Source of the DNA: Azospirillaceae bacterium
GTDB lineage: Bacteria > Pseudomonadota > Alphaproteobacteria > Azospirillales > Azospirillaceae
NCBI GenBank assembly: GCA_028283825.1
Contig: JAPWJW010000003.1
Location: 806,001-870,000 of the forward strand
Length of the DNA: 64,000 nt
Direction: 5' to 3'
How positions within the stretch are numbered: the stretch's first letter is position 1; every line of letters starts with the position of its first letter. A program made the translations under genes and the position numbers. This document shows, one piece after another, positions 34,380 through 43,125 of this stretch. The notes beneath the pieces are model-generated. The model was given only the letters and a program-made list of their open reading frames with translations. It made no database searches and had not been told where the DNA came from.

Positions 34380-34394
34380 TGGATGTCCCTCCGC

Positions 34395-35876
34395 TCACTC
34401 GGCCGCGACCAGGCCGGCGGGCCGTTCGGCTTCAAGCGGCTGGCCGTTCCTGATGGTGCGGATCATGTTGAAGGCCATGATGAGGGCGCCGGTCAGGAAC
34501 AGGACGCCGCCCGTGCCGCGGATGATGTAGTAGGGGTGCATGGCGGCCACGGTCTCGACGAACGAGTACTGCAGGAAGCCCATGTCGTCGTAGGCGCGCC
34601 ACATCAGGCCCTGCATGATGCCCGACACCCACATCGAGGTGATGTAGAGGACGATGCCCAGGGTGGCGGTCCAGAAGTGCCATTCGACCAGCGCCTGGCT
34701 CCACAGCGCCTTACGCCGCCACAGCACCGGGATCAGGTAGTACATGGCGCCGAAGGTGACGAAGGCCACCCAGCCCAGGGCACCGGAGTGCACGTGGCCG
34801 ATGGTCCAGTCGGTGTAGTGGCTGAGCGCGTTCACCGGCTTCACCGACATGACGGGGCCTTCGAACGTGCTCATGCCGTAGAAGGCGACGGCCGTGACCG
34901 TGAAGCGCAGCGACGGGTTGGTGCGCAGTTTGTCCCAGGCGCCCGACAGCGTCATGATGCCGTTGATCATGCCGCCCCAGCTGGGCATCCACAGCATGAT
35001 GGAGAACACCATGCCCAGGGTCTGCGTCCAATCCGGCAGCGCGGTGTAGTGCAGGTGATGGGGGCCGGCCCAGATGTACAGGAAGATCAGGGCCCAGAAG
35101 TGGATGATGGACAGGCGGTAGGAATAGACCGGCCGCTCCGCCGCCTTGGGGATGAAGTAGTACATCATGCCCAGGAAGCCGGCGGTCAGGAAGAAGCCCA
35201 CCGCGTTGTGGCCGTACCACCACTGGATCATCGCGTCCTGCACACCGGAGAAGGCGCCGTAGCTCTTCGTGCCGGTGAAGCTGACAGGGATCGCCAGGTT
35301 GTTGACGATGTGCAGCATGGCGATGGTGATGATGAAGGCTAGGTAGAACCAGTTGGCCACGTAGATGTGGGGCTCACGCCGCTTGAACAGTGTGCCGGCG
35401 AAGATCACCAGATAGACCACCCAGATGATGGTCAGCCACAGGTCGGTGTACCATTCCGGCTCGGCATATTCCTTGCCCTGGGTGATGCCCATCAGATAGC
35501 CGGTGCCGGCCAGCACGATGAACAGCTGATAACCCCAGAACACGAACCAGGCCGGCAGGGCGCCGCCGAACAGCGGCGCGCGGCAGGTGCGCTGGACCAC
35601 AAAGAAGGAGGTGCCCAGCAGCGCATTGCCGCCGAACGCGAAAATGGCCGCTGACGTGTGCAGCGGCCGGACCCGGCCGAAGCTGGTCCATTCCAATCCG
35701 AAATTCAGCGCGGGAAACGCCAACTGGAAGGCGATCAGGACACCGACGGTAAAGGCGGCGATACCCCAAAACATGGTCGCGATGGTGAAGGCGCGAACCA
35801 CATCCTCCACATAGACTTCCCGGCTGGCGGGGTGGGCGGCCGAGATCGGCACCCCCCCGGAAACCGCAACACTCAT
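34395..35876 (-). CDS. ccoN: cbb3-type cytochrome oxidase catalytic subunit CcoN
   Basis: A 493-residue heme-copper oxidase subunit with twelve membrane helices; it holds heme b, heme b3 and CuB and reduces oxygen with high affinity. Conserved stretches include [39 protein letters not shown] (with CuB-type His) and [15 protein letters not shown], plus [11 protein letters not shown]. The ATG at 35876 ([11 protein letters not shown]) is preferred because a longer in-frame start at 36047 would lie on top of the FixK/FNR palindrome. First gene of ccoNOQP. Confidence 0.97.
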   Translation of the reverse strand: MSVAVSGGVPISAAHPASREVYVEDVVRAFTIATMFWGIAAFTVGVLIAFQLAFPALNFGLEWTSFGRVRPLHTSAAIFAFGGNALLGTSFFVVQRTCRAPLFGGALPAWFVFWGYQLFIVLAGTGYLMGITQGKEYAEPEWYTDLWLTIIWVVYLVIFAGTLFKRREPHIYVANWFYLAFIITIAMLHIVNNLAIPVSFTGTKSYGAFSGVQDAMIQWWYGHNAVGFFLTAGFLGMMYYFIPKAAERPVYSYRLSIIHFWALIFLYIWAGPHHLHYTALPDWTQTLGMVFSIMLWMPSWGGMINGIMTLSGAWDKLRTNPSLRFTVTAVAFYGMSTFEGPVMSVKPVNALSHYTDWTIGHVHSGALGWVAFVTFGAMYYLIPVLWRRKALWSQALVEWHFWTATLGIVLYITSMWVSGIMQGLMWRAYDDMGFLQYSFVETVAAMHPYYIIRGTGGVLFLTGALIMAFNMIRTIRNGQPLEAERPAGLVAAE

Positions 35877-36046
35877 GACACCCCCCGAAGAATGTGCTCG
35901 GGGTGCATCGGCCCGGCGGAACCGGGCCATGGCCCCAAGACCAACGATGGCGGGGCACCGGTTGGTCGAATTCCCTTTGCGGAAGGGACGAAGACAGCCG
36001 ATGCTCCTTAGCGTCCACACTGTGGAGAGGGGATGGCCAAGGCGCA

Positions 36047-36060
36047 TTGACCTGCGTCAA
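36047..36060. promoter_or_regulatory. Perfect FixK/FNR-type palindrome between ccoN and DUF2189 gene
   Basis: TTGACCTGCGTCAA is a perfect TTGAC-N4-GTCAA palindrome, the form recognised by FixK/FNR-family regulators. It stands 171 bp before the ccoN start and 133 bp before the divergent DUF2189 gene. It is the only strong operator in the 316-bp gap 35877-36192, so it probably controls ccoNOQP under low oxygen, and perhaps the divergent gene too. Confidence 0.82.
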
Positions 36061-36192
36061 CGCGGATGACCCTTCCACCGAACGTATGGTTGGGTGGACG
36101 AAGGAACGGCGACGGCCCGGCGCAACAAGGGCCGCGGAAAGACAGGTTCCCTGGGCAGTGGTGCGCAACTTCTGGGAGGAAGGCGGCAAGCC

Positions 36193-37011
36193 ATGACGAC
36201 GACGCTATCCAACGACGGGCCGTTGGTCCCGGTCTTCACCACCCCGTCCCCCGCCGTGCGGCGGGTGGCGATGGACAGGCCCTGGCATTGGCTGCGCCTG
36301 GGCGCCGAGGATCTGGCCGAATGCTGGCCCCTCAGCCTGGGCCAGGGACTGGTGCTGGCCGGCATCGGATTCGGCGCCACCACCATCGCCCTCCTCAACG
36401 GCTGGCTGGCCCTGCTGCTGCCGCTGACCGGCGGCTTCATGCTGCTGGCGCCGCTGCTATCGGTGGGTTTCTACGAGGCCAGCCGCCGGCGCGAACGCGG
36501 CCTGCCCCTGGACGCGCGGGCCTGCCTGCTGGCCTGGCGGTCCAACCTGCCCTCCATCGCCACCTTCGGCATCGTGCTGCTGCTGATCCACCTGTTCTGG
36601 GTGCGGCTGGCCACCCTGCTGTACGCCCTGCTGCTGGGCGACGCCCATGCCGGGCCGGAGGGGCTGGCGGCGGAACTGCTGACGCCGCAGGCCCTGCCCT
36701 TCCTGGTGGTGGGCACGGTGCTGGGGGCGGGGCTGGCGCTGACGACCTTCACCCTGTCGGTCCTGACCCTGCCGCTGTTGCTGGACCGCGATGTCGGCGT
36801 CTTCACCGCCGTCGCCACCAGCGTGACGGCGGTGCGCGCCAACCCGCGCGCCATGTTGCTGTGGGCGGGATTGATCAGCGGCGCCGTGGTCCTGGGTATG
36901 GTGACGCTGTTCGTGGGCCTGGTGCCACTGCTGCCCCTGATCGGCCACGCCAGCTGGCACGCCTACCGCGACGTGGCGCGCGTGCCCGCCGGCCTCAAAA
37001 GTGCCGGATGA
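36193..37011 (+). CDS. DUF2189 integral membrane protein (copy 2, beside ccoN)
   Basis: A 272-residue multi-pass membrane protein of DUF2189 and a paralogue of the gene at 7795. The ATG at 36193 has a GGGAGGA site. It shares LLLDRDVGVFTAVATSVTAV, VRANPRAMLLW and GHASWHAYRDVA with copy 1. The gene is divergent from ccoN with a FixK/FNR palindrome between them, so an anaerobic or microaerobic role in respiration is suggested by position. Its stop is followed after 20 bp by a three-hairpin element (37031-37164). Confidence 0.85.
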   Translation: MTTTLSNDGPLVPVFTTPSPAVRRVAMDRPWHWLRLGAEDLAECWPLSLGQGLVLAGIGFGATTIALLNGWLALLLPLTGGFMLLAPLLSVGFYEASRRRERGLPLDARACLLAWRSNLPSIATFGIVLLLIHLFWVRLATLLYALLLGDAHAGPEGLAAELLTPQALPFLVVGTVLGAGLALTTFTLSVLTLPLLLDRDVGVFTAVATSVTAVRANPRAMLLWAGLISGAVVLGMVTLFVGLVPLLPLIGHASWHAYRDVARVPAGLKSAG

Positions 37012-37030
37012 CACCTGAACGGCGCGAAGC

Positions 37031-37164
37031 CCGCAGCATGAGATCTTAACTCATGCCGCTAGGCTGCGACCGCAGCCGCCGGAGATTTCCGGGGAGCCGA
37101 AGGCGGACTGGAAATCGAGGACAAGCCCAGGGCGCGGATGCGCCCGCCCGGCGCCTGAGGGACA
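37031..37164 (+). repeat. Three-hairpin intergenic element, copy C
   Basis: Sense strand is plus, directly downstream of the DUF2189 stop. Hairpins: GCATGAG (37036-37042) with CTCATGC (37050-37056); GGCTGCG (37062-37068) with CGCAGCC (37071-37077); GATTTCC (37084-37090) with GGAAATC (37110-37116); then the shared 3' block GGGCGCGGATGCGCCC and GCCCGGCGCCTGAGGG. Copies A and B lie at 48533-48648 and 58100-58231 on the other strand. The stem sequences differ between copies but remain complementary. Confidence 0.8.
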
Positions 37165-37169
37165 TCGCA

Positions 37170-37676
37170 TCAAGTAAACTGTAGCATCGACGGCGCCTTG
37201 TCGATGATCTCTTCCAGGATGGCCTCGGCGGTTTCCAGCTCGGTGCGGATCGATTCGTTCAGGCGGTTGGCGTATTCCGGCTGGCGCAGCTTCTCGCTGG
37301 CGTCATACAGGCTGCGCAGTTCGGTGACGAAGATTTCCCGGGCGCCCAGGGGCAGCACGGTCTTGGCCGACAGCACGAAGAAGAAACGCATGCTGGCCCG
37401 CACCAGCAGGCTCAGCATCAGCGTGTCCAATTGGGCGTAGCGTTCCCGCACCTCATCCGCGCTGCCGGTTTCCAGGCTGCGCAGGCGCCCCTCCACCAGG
37501 ATGCACAGGGCGCGGAATTCCCCCACCTTGTTGCGGAAGGCGTTGTACGCTTCGAAGCTGTCCCGGGCCGCCGCCGCCTCCGCCTGCTTGGCGAGGCTGG
37601 TGGATTCGCGGGCCTGGCGTTCCAGCGCCTCGAGCAGGCCGGCGACTTCCTTGCGGGTATAGACACGCTTGACCAC
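37170..37676 (-). CDS. Hypothetical helical cytoplasmic protein
   Basis: A 168-residue, mostly helical protein (ALERQARESTSLAKQAEAAA, LDTLMLSLLVRASMRFFFVL, RTELETAEAILEEIIDKAPS) with no signal peptide or clear membrane helix. I do not recognise the family; a coiled-coil or helical-bundle protein is likely. The start is GTG (product MVKRVYTRKEVAGLLE). It converges with the DUF2189 gene across the copy C element and lies downstream of the flavin monooxygenase, which is on the same strand further right. Confidence 0.55.
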   Translation of the reverse strand: MVKRVYTRKEVAGLLEALERQARESTSLAKQAEAAAARDSFEAYNAFRNKVGEFRALCILVEGRLRSLETGSADEVRERYAQLDTLMLSLLVRASMRFFFVLSAKTVLPLGAREIFVTELRSLYDASEKLRQPEYANRLNESIRTELETAEAILEEIIDKAPSMLQFT

Positions 37677-37799
37677 GGGAATGGCATCCTGGTTCTGGAG
37701 GTGTGCGGCCCCCTTGTATACCCACGGGTGGCCGGCGGATCAAAGACCCCCGTACGGGTGTAAGGCATGCGCCGGCCGGACACGCGCGGCGGGCATGAC

Positions 37800-39065
37800 C
37801 TAAGCGCCGCTCCCCTTCCCGGTTTGCCCCGCCGACGCCAGGGCCGCCAGCCGCACCGGCCGTTCGGCCCGGGCGACATCCACCTGTGACAGGGCCAGCG
37901 CCACGCGCCGTCGCAGGAAGGGAACGGCGACGATCGCGGGCATCAGATGGCGCACCAGCCAGCCCCGCCATCCGCCCGACAGCAGGGCGGCGCGGAAGAT
38001 CAGATCGGTGCCACGCAGTACGCGCCGGGCCACCGGCAGGCGGTCCTGGCCGTACCTGTCCAGAATCGACGCGTCCTGCCCCTGGCGCAGGACGGCCACC
38101 AGCCTGGCCGCCAGGTTCAGGGCGTCCTGGATGCCGGTGTTCATGCCCTGCCCGCCCGCCGGGCTGTGAATGTGGGCGGCATCACCCGCCAGGAACACCC
38201 GGCCATGGCGCAATGCCCCGACCATGCGATGGTGGATGGTGAAGCGCGTCAGCCAGACGGGGTCGCGCAGCGCCAGGCGCCGGCCGGACGCCGATTCCGC
38301 CAGGGCGGTGAAGGCGGGCAGGTCGATGTCCGGCCCCGGATCGGCCGCCCCTGGATCGACCGTCGGCGCACGGGGCATGACAACCAGGCGGCATTTCCCG
38401 GATTGGCCGGGCAGCGGGAAAAAGGCCATCGCCCCCGCCGCCGTGCTGAACAGATGCATGGCGTCGAAGCCCAGGTCCCAATCCAATGTCAGGTCGGCCA
38501 GCAGGAAGATGCCGGAATAGGCGCCGCCATCAAAGGCGGCCCCCACCTGGTGGCGAACCAGGCTATGGGCACCGTCGCAGCCGACCACATAGGCCGCCCG
38601 TACCATCTCAACCGTGCCATCGGGGTGGCGCAGACGGCACTGGACGCCGGATTCGTCCTGCTGCAGGTCCAGCGCCTCAACGTTTCGTTCCACGCCCACG
38701 CCGGCGGCGGCGGCCGTTTCCTCCAGCAGGCGCTCCGTTTCACTCTGCGGCAGGATCAGGATGAAACTGTAGGGGTTGGGAATGGCGGTCAGGTCCAGGG
38801 ACAGGGGCCGGCCGCCGCCCAGATGGAAGAAGGCCCGCCGGACCGGCTGGCCCAGGGCCAGCATGTGACCGGGCAAGGTGGTCCCGAAGACATCGCCAAG
38901 CGCTTCCAGCGTGCCGGCGTGCACGCCCAGCGCCTTGGACTTCGTCGACCGCCCATCCGCCTTGTCCACGATGCGCACGTGGACGCCCAGGCGGCCCAAC
39001 ATGGCCGCCAGTGCCAAGCCGGTGGGGCCGGCCCCGATCACCAGCACCTCGACATCGTGGTCCAC
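37800..39065 (-). CDS. FAD-dependent aromatic monooxygenase (PheA/TfdB/UbiH type)
   Basis: A 421-residue class A flavoprotein monooxygenase. The Rossmann motif is VLVIGAGPTGLALAAML at residues 7-23, the second FAD site is VVGCDGAHSLVR and the third is GRVFLAGDAAHIHSPAGGQG with MNTGIQDALNLA. These hydroxylate aromatic substrates with NAD(P)H and oxygen. Substrate unknown; the window also holds aryl alcohol and benzaldehyde dehydrogenases and a tyrosinase, so an aromatic role fits. Monocistronic. Confidence 0.88.
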   Translation of the reverse strand: MDHDVEVLVIGAGPTGLALAAMLGRLGVHVRIVDKADGRSTKSKALGVHAGTLEALGDVFGTTLPGHMLALGQPVRRAFFHLGGGRPLSLDLTAIPNPYSFILILPQSETERLLEETAAAAGVGVERNVEALDLQQDESGVQCRLRHPDGTVEMVRAAYVVGCDGAHSLVRHQVGAAFDGGAYSGIFLLADLTLDWDLGFDAMHLFSTAAGAMAFFPLPGQSGKCRLVVMPRAPTVDPGAADPGPDIDLPAFTALAESASGRRLALRDPVWLTRFTIHHRMVGALRHGRVFLAGDAAHIHSPAGGQGMNTGIQDALNLAARLVAVLRQGQDASILDRYGQDRLPVARRVLRGTDLIFRAALLSGGWRGWLVRHLMPAIVAVPFLRRRVALALSQVDVARAERPVRLAALASAGQTGKGSGA

Positions 39066-39266
39066 GACGCCCTCCCTTCCACCAGCGCGCCTTTTCGGGG
39101 CCGCGACGGCGCTTACGCCTTGTTAGGCAACCACCGATATGCTCCCCACCGCAGGCTGCGGCAACGCAAACTTGGAATTGCGGTGGACGGCCGGCGGCGC
39201 CTGAGGGTAAGCATGTTAACGGTTCGGTTTTTCCACCGAACTGCGGGGTGGGGGTAAGAGGGCTTC

Positions 39267-39731
39267 ATGGAACAGGCGATCGTCACCGTCCAGAACCTTG
39301 CCGGTCTGGCGCAAAGCGCGCAATCCGGGCTGCCGCTGGGCAAGGACGCCCTGCTGTTCCGCGACGACGGCACGGTGCATCTCAATAGCGACCGGTCACC
39401 GTCCCGCCATCACTTCTACCTCGACGGCCTGCAATTCCACGTCTCCATCACGCCGCAGGACGACACCACCCTGTTCCAGATCTGGGCCGAGGTGGGTTTC
39501 CTGCCCTACACCATCGAGGCGCCGGAGAAGCGCGCCAAGCTGCAGGCCATCCTGCGCTCCGCCGCCTGGCTGCGCTACGCCCGCTTCATCGTGGATGAAC
39601 AGCAGAAGGTGCTGGTGCTGGGCCAGCAGGAAGTGCCGGGCCACGTCACCATCACCGACCTGATGTATGAGACGGTGCAGTTCATCCAGGAAGCCCGCCC
39701 GTACTTGCGGGTTTTCGGCAGCTATCTGTAA
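39267..39731 (+). CDS. Hypothetical protein, T3SS-chaperone/YbjN-like size
   Basis: A 154-residue protein without signal peptide or membrane segment. The middle has alternating strands (HHFYLDGLQFHVSITPQDD, TLFQIWAEVGFLPYTIE) and the end has helices (TITDLMYETVQFIQEARPYL). The alpha/beta layout is reminiscent of small chaperone-like folds, but I cannot assign a family. A hairpin GTTCGGT/ACCGAAC (39222-39241) lies 26 bp upstream of the ATG and could affect expression. Confidence 0.6.
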   Translation: MEQAIVTVQNLAGLAQSAQSGLPLGKDALLFRDDGTVHLNSDRSPSRHHFYLDGLQFHVSITPQDDTTLFQIWAEVGFLPYTIEAPEKRAKLQAILRSAAWLRYARFIVDEQQKVLVLGQQEVPGHVTITDLMYETVQFIQEARPYLRVFGSYL

Positions 39732-39852
39732 GACGGAAGCATTTTCAGTTGTGAATTGATGGGCGATACCTCCTCCGGTGGTAGCTCACAAGCCCAGGCG
39801 CGTTTCCACAACCAAAGGCGCATAGTGCCCCCAACCACAACCGGGGGATGAA

Positions 39853-41250
39853 ATGAACCTAGAAATTAATCGCCGCCGACTGATCCAGTACGCCAGCGCC
39901 ATCGGGGGCGTGGCCGTCATCAATGGTCTGCCCGTCGTGGCCCGCGCCGCGACGGTGACCCGGCGCAACGTCACGGACTCCGCCGCCCAGAAGGATCTGG
40001 ACATCTACCGCGCCGCCGTCGACGCGATGAAGAACAAGATTCCGGCCAGCGACAAGCGCAACTGGACGGTCCAGGCCAGCATCCACCAGAACCACTGCCC
40101 CCACGGCAACTGGTACTTCCTGCCCTGGCATCGCGCCTATCTGGCGGCGTTCGAGAACATCATCCGCGACGTGGCACAGAAGGCGGACTTCGCCCTGCCC
40201 TATTGGAACTGGACGACCGGCCCCACCATCCCGACGCCGTTCTGGACCGGCGCGCTGAACGACACCACCCGGCGCGTGACCGCGACCACGCCCATGCCGG
40301 CCAGCGCCGTCGGCCTTACAGTGATCAACAGCCAGGTGCTGAGCCAGACCAACTACCAGGCGTTCGGCAGCTACATGCCCAGCGGCCAAAACAGCCTGGA
40401 CAACAAGTGGCAGCGGGCGGGCGGCGGCACGGGCGCGCTGGAAGGCACACCCCACAACACCGTGCACGGCACAATCGGCGGCAACATGGGCAACTACATG
40501 TCGCCGCTGGATCCCATCTTCTGGCTGCACCACTGCAACGTCGACCGGCTGTGGGCGGTCTGGCGCAGCATGGGCCGGGCGGACGAGACCAATTCCTATT
40601 GGCGGGACTTCACCTTCCCCAGCAACTTCTACCTGCCCAACGGCACGCCCATCAGCCCGGTGGTGAAGAACCAGCTGTCGACCGAGGCGCTGGGCTATGT
40701 CTATGACAACGGCCGCACGCCCAACCTGGCGGCGGAGGCTGTGGCCGCCTTGGCCGCCAGCCCCACCGCCGCCGTGCCGGCGGGCGGCAACCCCTTGGAA
40801 GGCGCCGTGCTGGCGGATAGCGCGTCCTTCACGGCCGCCATCGGCAAGCCCGAGACGGCACCGGTCAAACGCGCGTCCACAGCCAACCTGCTGGCGGCCG
40901 CGCCCCCCTCATCCGCCAACCCCCGTTACTACGTGATCCTGGACAAGGTCGTGCCGCCGACCGACCCCAGCGTCGGCCTGCGCCTGTTCATCGACACGCC
41001 CGGCGCCAACGCCGAAACGCCGGTGGAGGACAAGGGGTATGTCGGTTCCGTCGCCTTCTTCGGCACCCACGATGCCGGCCACGGCGGGCCGCACACCGTC
41101 ACCTTCGTGCTGGACGTGACCGAAAAGGCGGAAGCGCTGAACCTGAAGGACGGGCGGGAGAACGCCATCACCCTGGTGCCCGTGGCCCTGAACGACGACA
41201 AGGCTGCCTCCAAGGTGTCCGTGGCATCGGCCAAGATCGTCGCCATATAA
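39853..41250 (+). CDS. Tat-exported tyrosinase / polyphenol oxidase
   Basis: A 465-residue type 3 copper oxidase that oxidises phenols to o-quinones. The twin-arginine signal is NRRRLIQYASAIGGVAVING, with cleavage after ARA. CuA ligands are in IHQNHCPHGNWYFLPWHRAY (His78/81, His84, His93; Cys82 may form a thioether). CuB ligands are His201 and His205 in HNTVHG and His226/227 in DPIFWLHHCNVDRLW. The C-terminal 110 residues form a separate domain (YYVILDKVV to KVSVASAKIVAI) like the shielding domain of plant-type polyphenol oxidases. The next gene encodes a secreted protein resembling this domain. Confidence 0.93.
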   Translation: MNLEINRRRLIQYASAIGGVAVINGLPVVARAATVTRRNVTDSAAQKDLDIYRAAVDAMKNKIPASDKRNWTVQASIHQNHCPHGNWYFLPWHRAYLAAFENIIRDVAQKADFALPYWNWTTGPTIPTPFWTGALNDTTRRVTATTPMPASAVGLTVINSQVLSQTNYQAFGSYMPSGQNSLDNKWQRAGGGTGALEGTPHNTVHGTIGGNMGNYMSPLDPIFWLHHCNVDRLWAVWRSMGRADETNSYWRDFTFPSNFYLPNGTPISPVVKNQLSTEALGYVYDNGRTPNLAAEAVAALAASPTAAVPAGGNPLEGAVLADSASFTAAIGKPETAPVKRASTANLLAAAPPSSANPRYYVILDKVVPPTDPSVGLRLFIDTPGANAETPVEDKGYVGSVAFFGTHDAGHGGPHTVTFVLDVTEKAEALNLKDGRENAITLVPVALNDDKAASKVSVASAKIVAI

Positions 41251-41260
41251 GCAGGTGACG

Positions 41261-41296
41261 CCGTTCCCGGGGCGCCGTCGGATGCCCCGGGAACGG
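41261..41296. repeat. Perfect 13-bp inverted repeat between tyrosinase and C-domain gene
   Basis: CCGTTCCCGGGGC (41261-41273) and GCCCCGGGAACGG (41284-41296) are perfect arms around a 10-nt loop, 10 bp after the tyrosinase stop and 10 bp before the next start. It is very stable in RNA but has no T-run, so it may protect the 3' end of the tyrosinase mRNA or tune read-through into the downstream gene. Confidence 0.7.
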
Positions 41297-41306
41297 CCAT
41301 TGAGGG

Positions 41307-41888
41307 ATGCGCCGCCCCATGGACGGGAGAAGAGAGGGCAATAGATGGCTTGCACGCTTGGCGTGCCTCTTCCTGGCTTTGTCGGGGGCGGGGACCACAA
41401 TGGCGACAGAAGCAGGCTCACCCGCCCTGCCCGCCCCGCTGGCTGTCAATCAGGCGACGGCCTTCAGCCCGGCCTGGCAGGGGGGGACGCCCAAGGGCGA
41501 TCTGAAGGTCCTGACCCGGCCGGGGCCGGACGTGCTTCTGCGCATCACGGTCGGCGCCATCCGCAACCCATCCGATATCGGCCTGGGCCTGCGCCTGTTC
41601 CTGAACCAGCCGGACGCCACCGCCGCCACGCCGGACACGGCGCCGGGTTACCTGGGCAACGTCGCCTTCTTCCCCAGCAGCCCGCCGGCGGGGGCCCCGC
41701 CGCAATCCTTCGTCATCAACCTGCGCACCGCCCTGGCGGAACGCGGCGCCGAAACCCTGCGCCGCCTGGCCAAGGCGCCGCCCCGGGTGACGGTCATCCT
41801 GGTTCCCCTGACGAACGGACAGGCCCGTGCCGATGCCGCGTCGGCCCAGGTGACGGGAATGACGCTGGAATTGCAAAAAAACCCCTGA
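41307..41888 (+). CDS. Secreted protein homologous to the tyrosinase C-terminal domain
   Basis: A 193-residue protein with a signal peptide (WLARLACLFLALSGAG). The mature part aligns with the last 110 residues of the adjacent tyrosinase: GLGLRLFLNQPDATAATPDT against GLRLFIDTPGANAETPVEDK, GYLGNVAFF against GYVGSVAFF, then VTVILVPLTNGQARADAASA against ITLVPVALNDDKAASKVSVA. It has no copper-binding histidine sites of its own. A role as a detachable lid, copper chaperone (like the Streptomyces caddie MelC1, but unrelated in sequence) or inhibitor of the tyrosinase is proposed. The ATG at 41319 is an alternative start. Confidence 0.72.
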   Translation: MRRPMDGRREGNRWLARLACLFLALSGAGTTMATEAGSPALPAPLAVNQATAFSPAWQGGTPKGDLKVLTRPGPDVLLRITVGAIRNPSDIGLGLRLFLNQPDATAATPDTAPGYLGNVAFFPSSPPAGAPPQSFVINLRTALAERGAETLRRLAKAPPRVTVILVPLTNGQARADAASAQVTGMTLELQKNP

Positions 41889-41920
41889 AAAGGGCAATCA
41901 ATCCGCGCCCAAGGCAGTGG

Positions 41921-42958
41921 TCAGTGATGCCCGCCGGCGCCGCCGGCCGCACCAACGCCCTGGCCGCCCGCCTGTCCACCCGCCCCCGGCCCGGACGTGG
42001 GCAGGATGAAGATCTGGCCCGGGTAGATCAGGTTGGCATCGCGGATCTGGTCCTGGTTGGCCTCGAAGATGGCGGTGTACTGGATGCCTTCGCCATAGAG
42101 GTGGCGGGCCAAGGTCCACAGGCTGTTGCCCGGCACCACCACCACCGCGCGGCTGTCGCTGTCGGCGATGGGCTGGCGTTCGAACGTCACCTCGGCGCGG
42201 GCGATCACCTTGCCGTCCGGCCCCACCTGGTCGGCGCGCAGGGTATAGCGGCCGGGGTCCAGCAGGCGTTCCGGGGTGATGGACCAGCGGCCGGCCAAAT
42301 CGGCGGCGGCACGGCCCACCAGGGTGTTGTCCAGATACAGCTGCACCTCGGCCTTGGGCTGGGCATCGCCGCCCACGGTGACGGCGCCGGCGCGGTTGTA
42401 GTCGATGGTGTCGATGGCGACCGTCAGCGACTTGTCGCCCTTGCCCGGCATCTGCAGCACGCGGCTGCCGCCCTGGCGCGGGGTCACGACGGCCAGGGCG
42501 CCGCCCGTCTCGTTCTGCTTGCGGCCGGCGACGTCGCGCTTGGCGTCCGGCACCACCAGGGTCACGGTCTCGTCGGCCGCGACCTCCGTCCCCTCGGCGG
42601 TCTTCATGGTCAGCGACAAGGTGCGCGAACCGGGGGCCAGCGCCTGGGTGGGCGTCAGCACCCATTCGCCGTGCTTGTCGGCCGTGACCGTGCCCAGCAC
42701 GGCGCTGCCGTCCGTGACCGTCACCGTGGCGCCCGGCATGGCGCGGCCGGCGATGACCGCCGTGCCGTCAGGGCCGACCCGGACCACGTCAAAGGTGGGA
42801 ACGGCGCTGGGGCCGGTGGGCGCCTCGGCCGCCACCGGGGTCGGCTTGGGCGCGGCGCCGCCGGCCGTCTGGGTGGCCTGCATATGGGCCAACCCCCAGA
42901 CCAGCAGCGCCAGGGCGCCCACGCCGACAACGGCGGCAATGACCTTGTTCTGCGTCAC
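41921..42958 (-). CDS. LysM domain protein with Ig-like repeats
   Basis: A 345-residue protein with an N-terminal membrane helix (VIAAVVGVGALALLVWGLAH), then beta-rich Ig-like modules (GTAVIAGRAMPGATVTVTDG, GAVTVGGDAQPKAEVQLYLD) and a LysM peptidoglycan-binding motif (VVVPGNSLWTLARHLYGEG, IYPGQIFILP) near the C-terminus, ending in a Gly/Ala/His-rich tail. Probably a membrane-anchored periplasmic protein that binds cell wall; alphaproteobacteria commonly have such a LysM protein of unknown precise role. Convergent with the tyrosinase C-domain gene. Confidence 0.86.
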   Translation of the reverse strand: MTQNKVIAAVVGVGALALLVWGLAHMQATQTAGGAAPKPTPVAAEAPTGPSAVPTFDVVRVGPDGTAVIAGRAMPGATVTVTDGSAVLGTVTADKHGEWVLTPTQALAPGSRTLSLTMKTAEGTEVAADETVTLVVPDAKRDVAGRKQNETGGALAVVTPRQGGSRVLQMPGKGDKSLTVAIDTIDYNRAGAVTVGGDAQPKAEVQLYLDNTLVGRAAADLAGRWSITPERLLDPGRYTLRADQVGPDGKVIARAEVTFERQPIADSDSRAVVVVPGNSLWTLARHLYGEGIQYTAIFEANQDQIRDANLIYPGQIFILPTSGPGAGGQAGGQGVGAAGGAGGHH

Positions 42959-43125
42959 AGTCGGTTCCTTTAGCGATTATCCCGGCGGCCTGCCCCCGGC
43001 CACCGGTTCCAAACGCCCCCCAAAAAGCCTTCCCAAGGAATCGTCTTTGGCATTGCGCCTATTGGGAATAGCCCGCGGCCCGGCGCCCGATCAAGCACCG
43101 ATCGCCCCCCAGCCTGTATCCTTTT

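Noticed and set aside
33645-35342. 565-codon plus-strand open frame opposite ccoO and ccoN
   Set aside because: Antisense shadow; the minus strand encodes complete oxidase subunits.
35877-36047. Upstream extension of ccoN (57 extra codons)
   Set aside because: Would place the start on the FixK/FNR palindrome and adds residues not typical of CcoN; ATG at 35876 has a better context.
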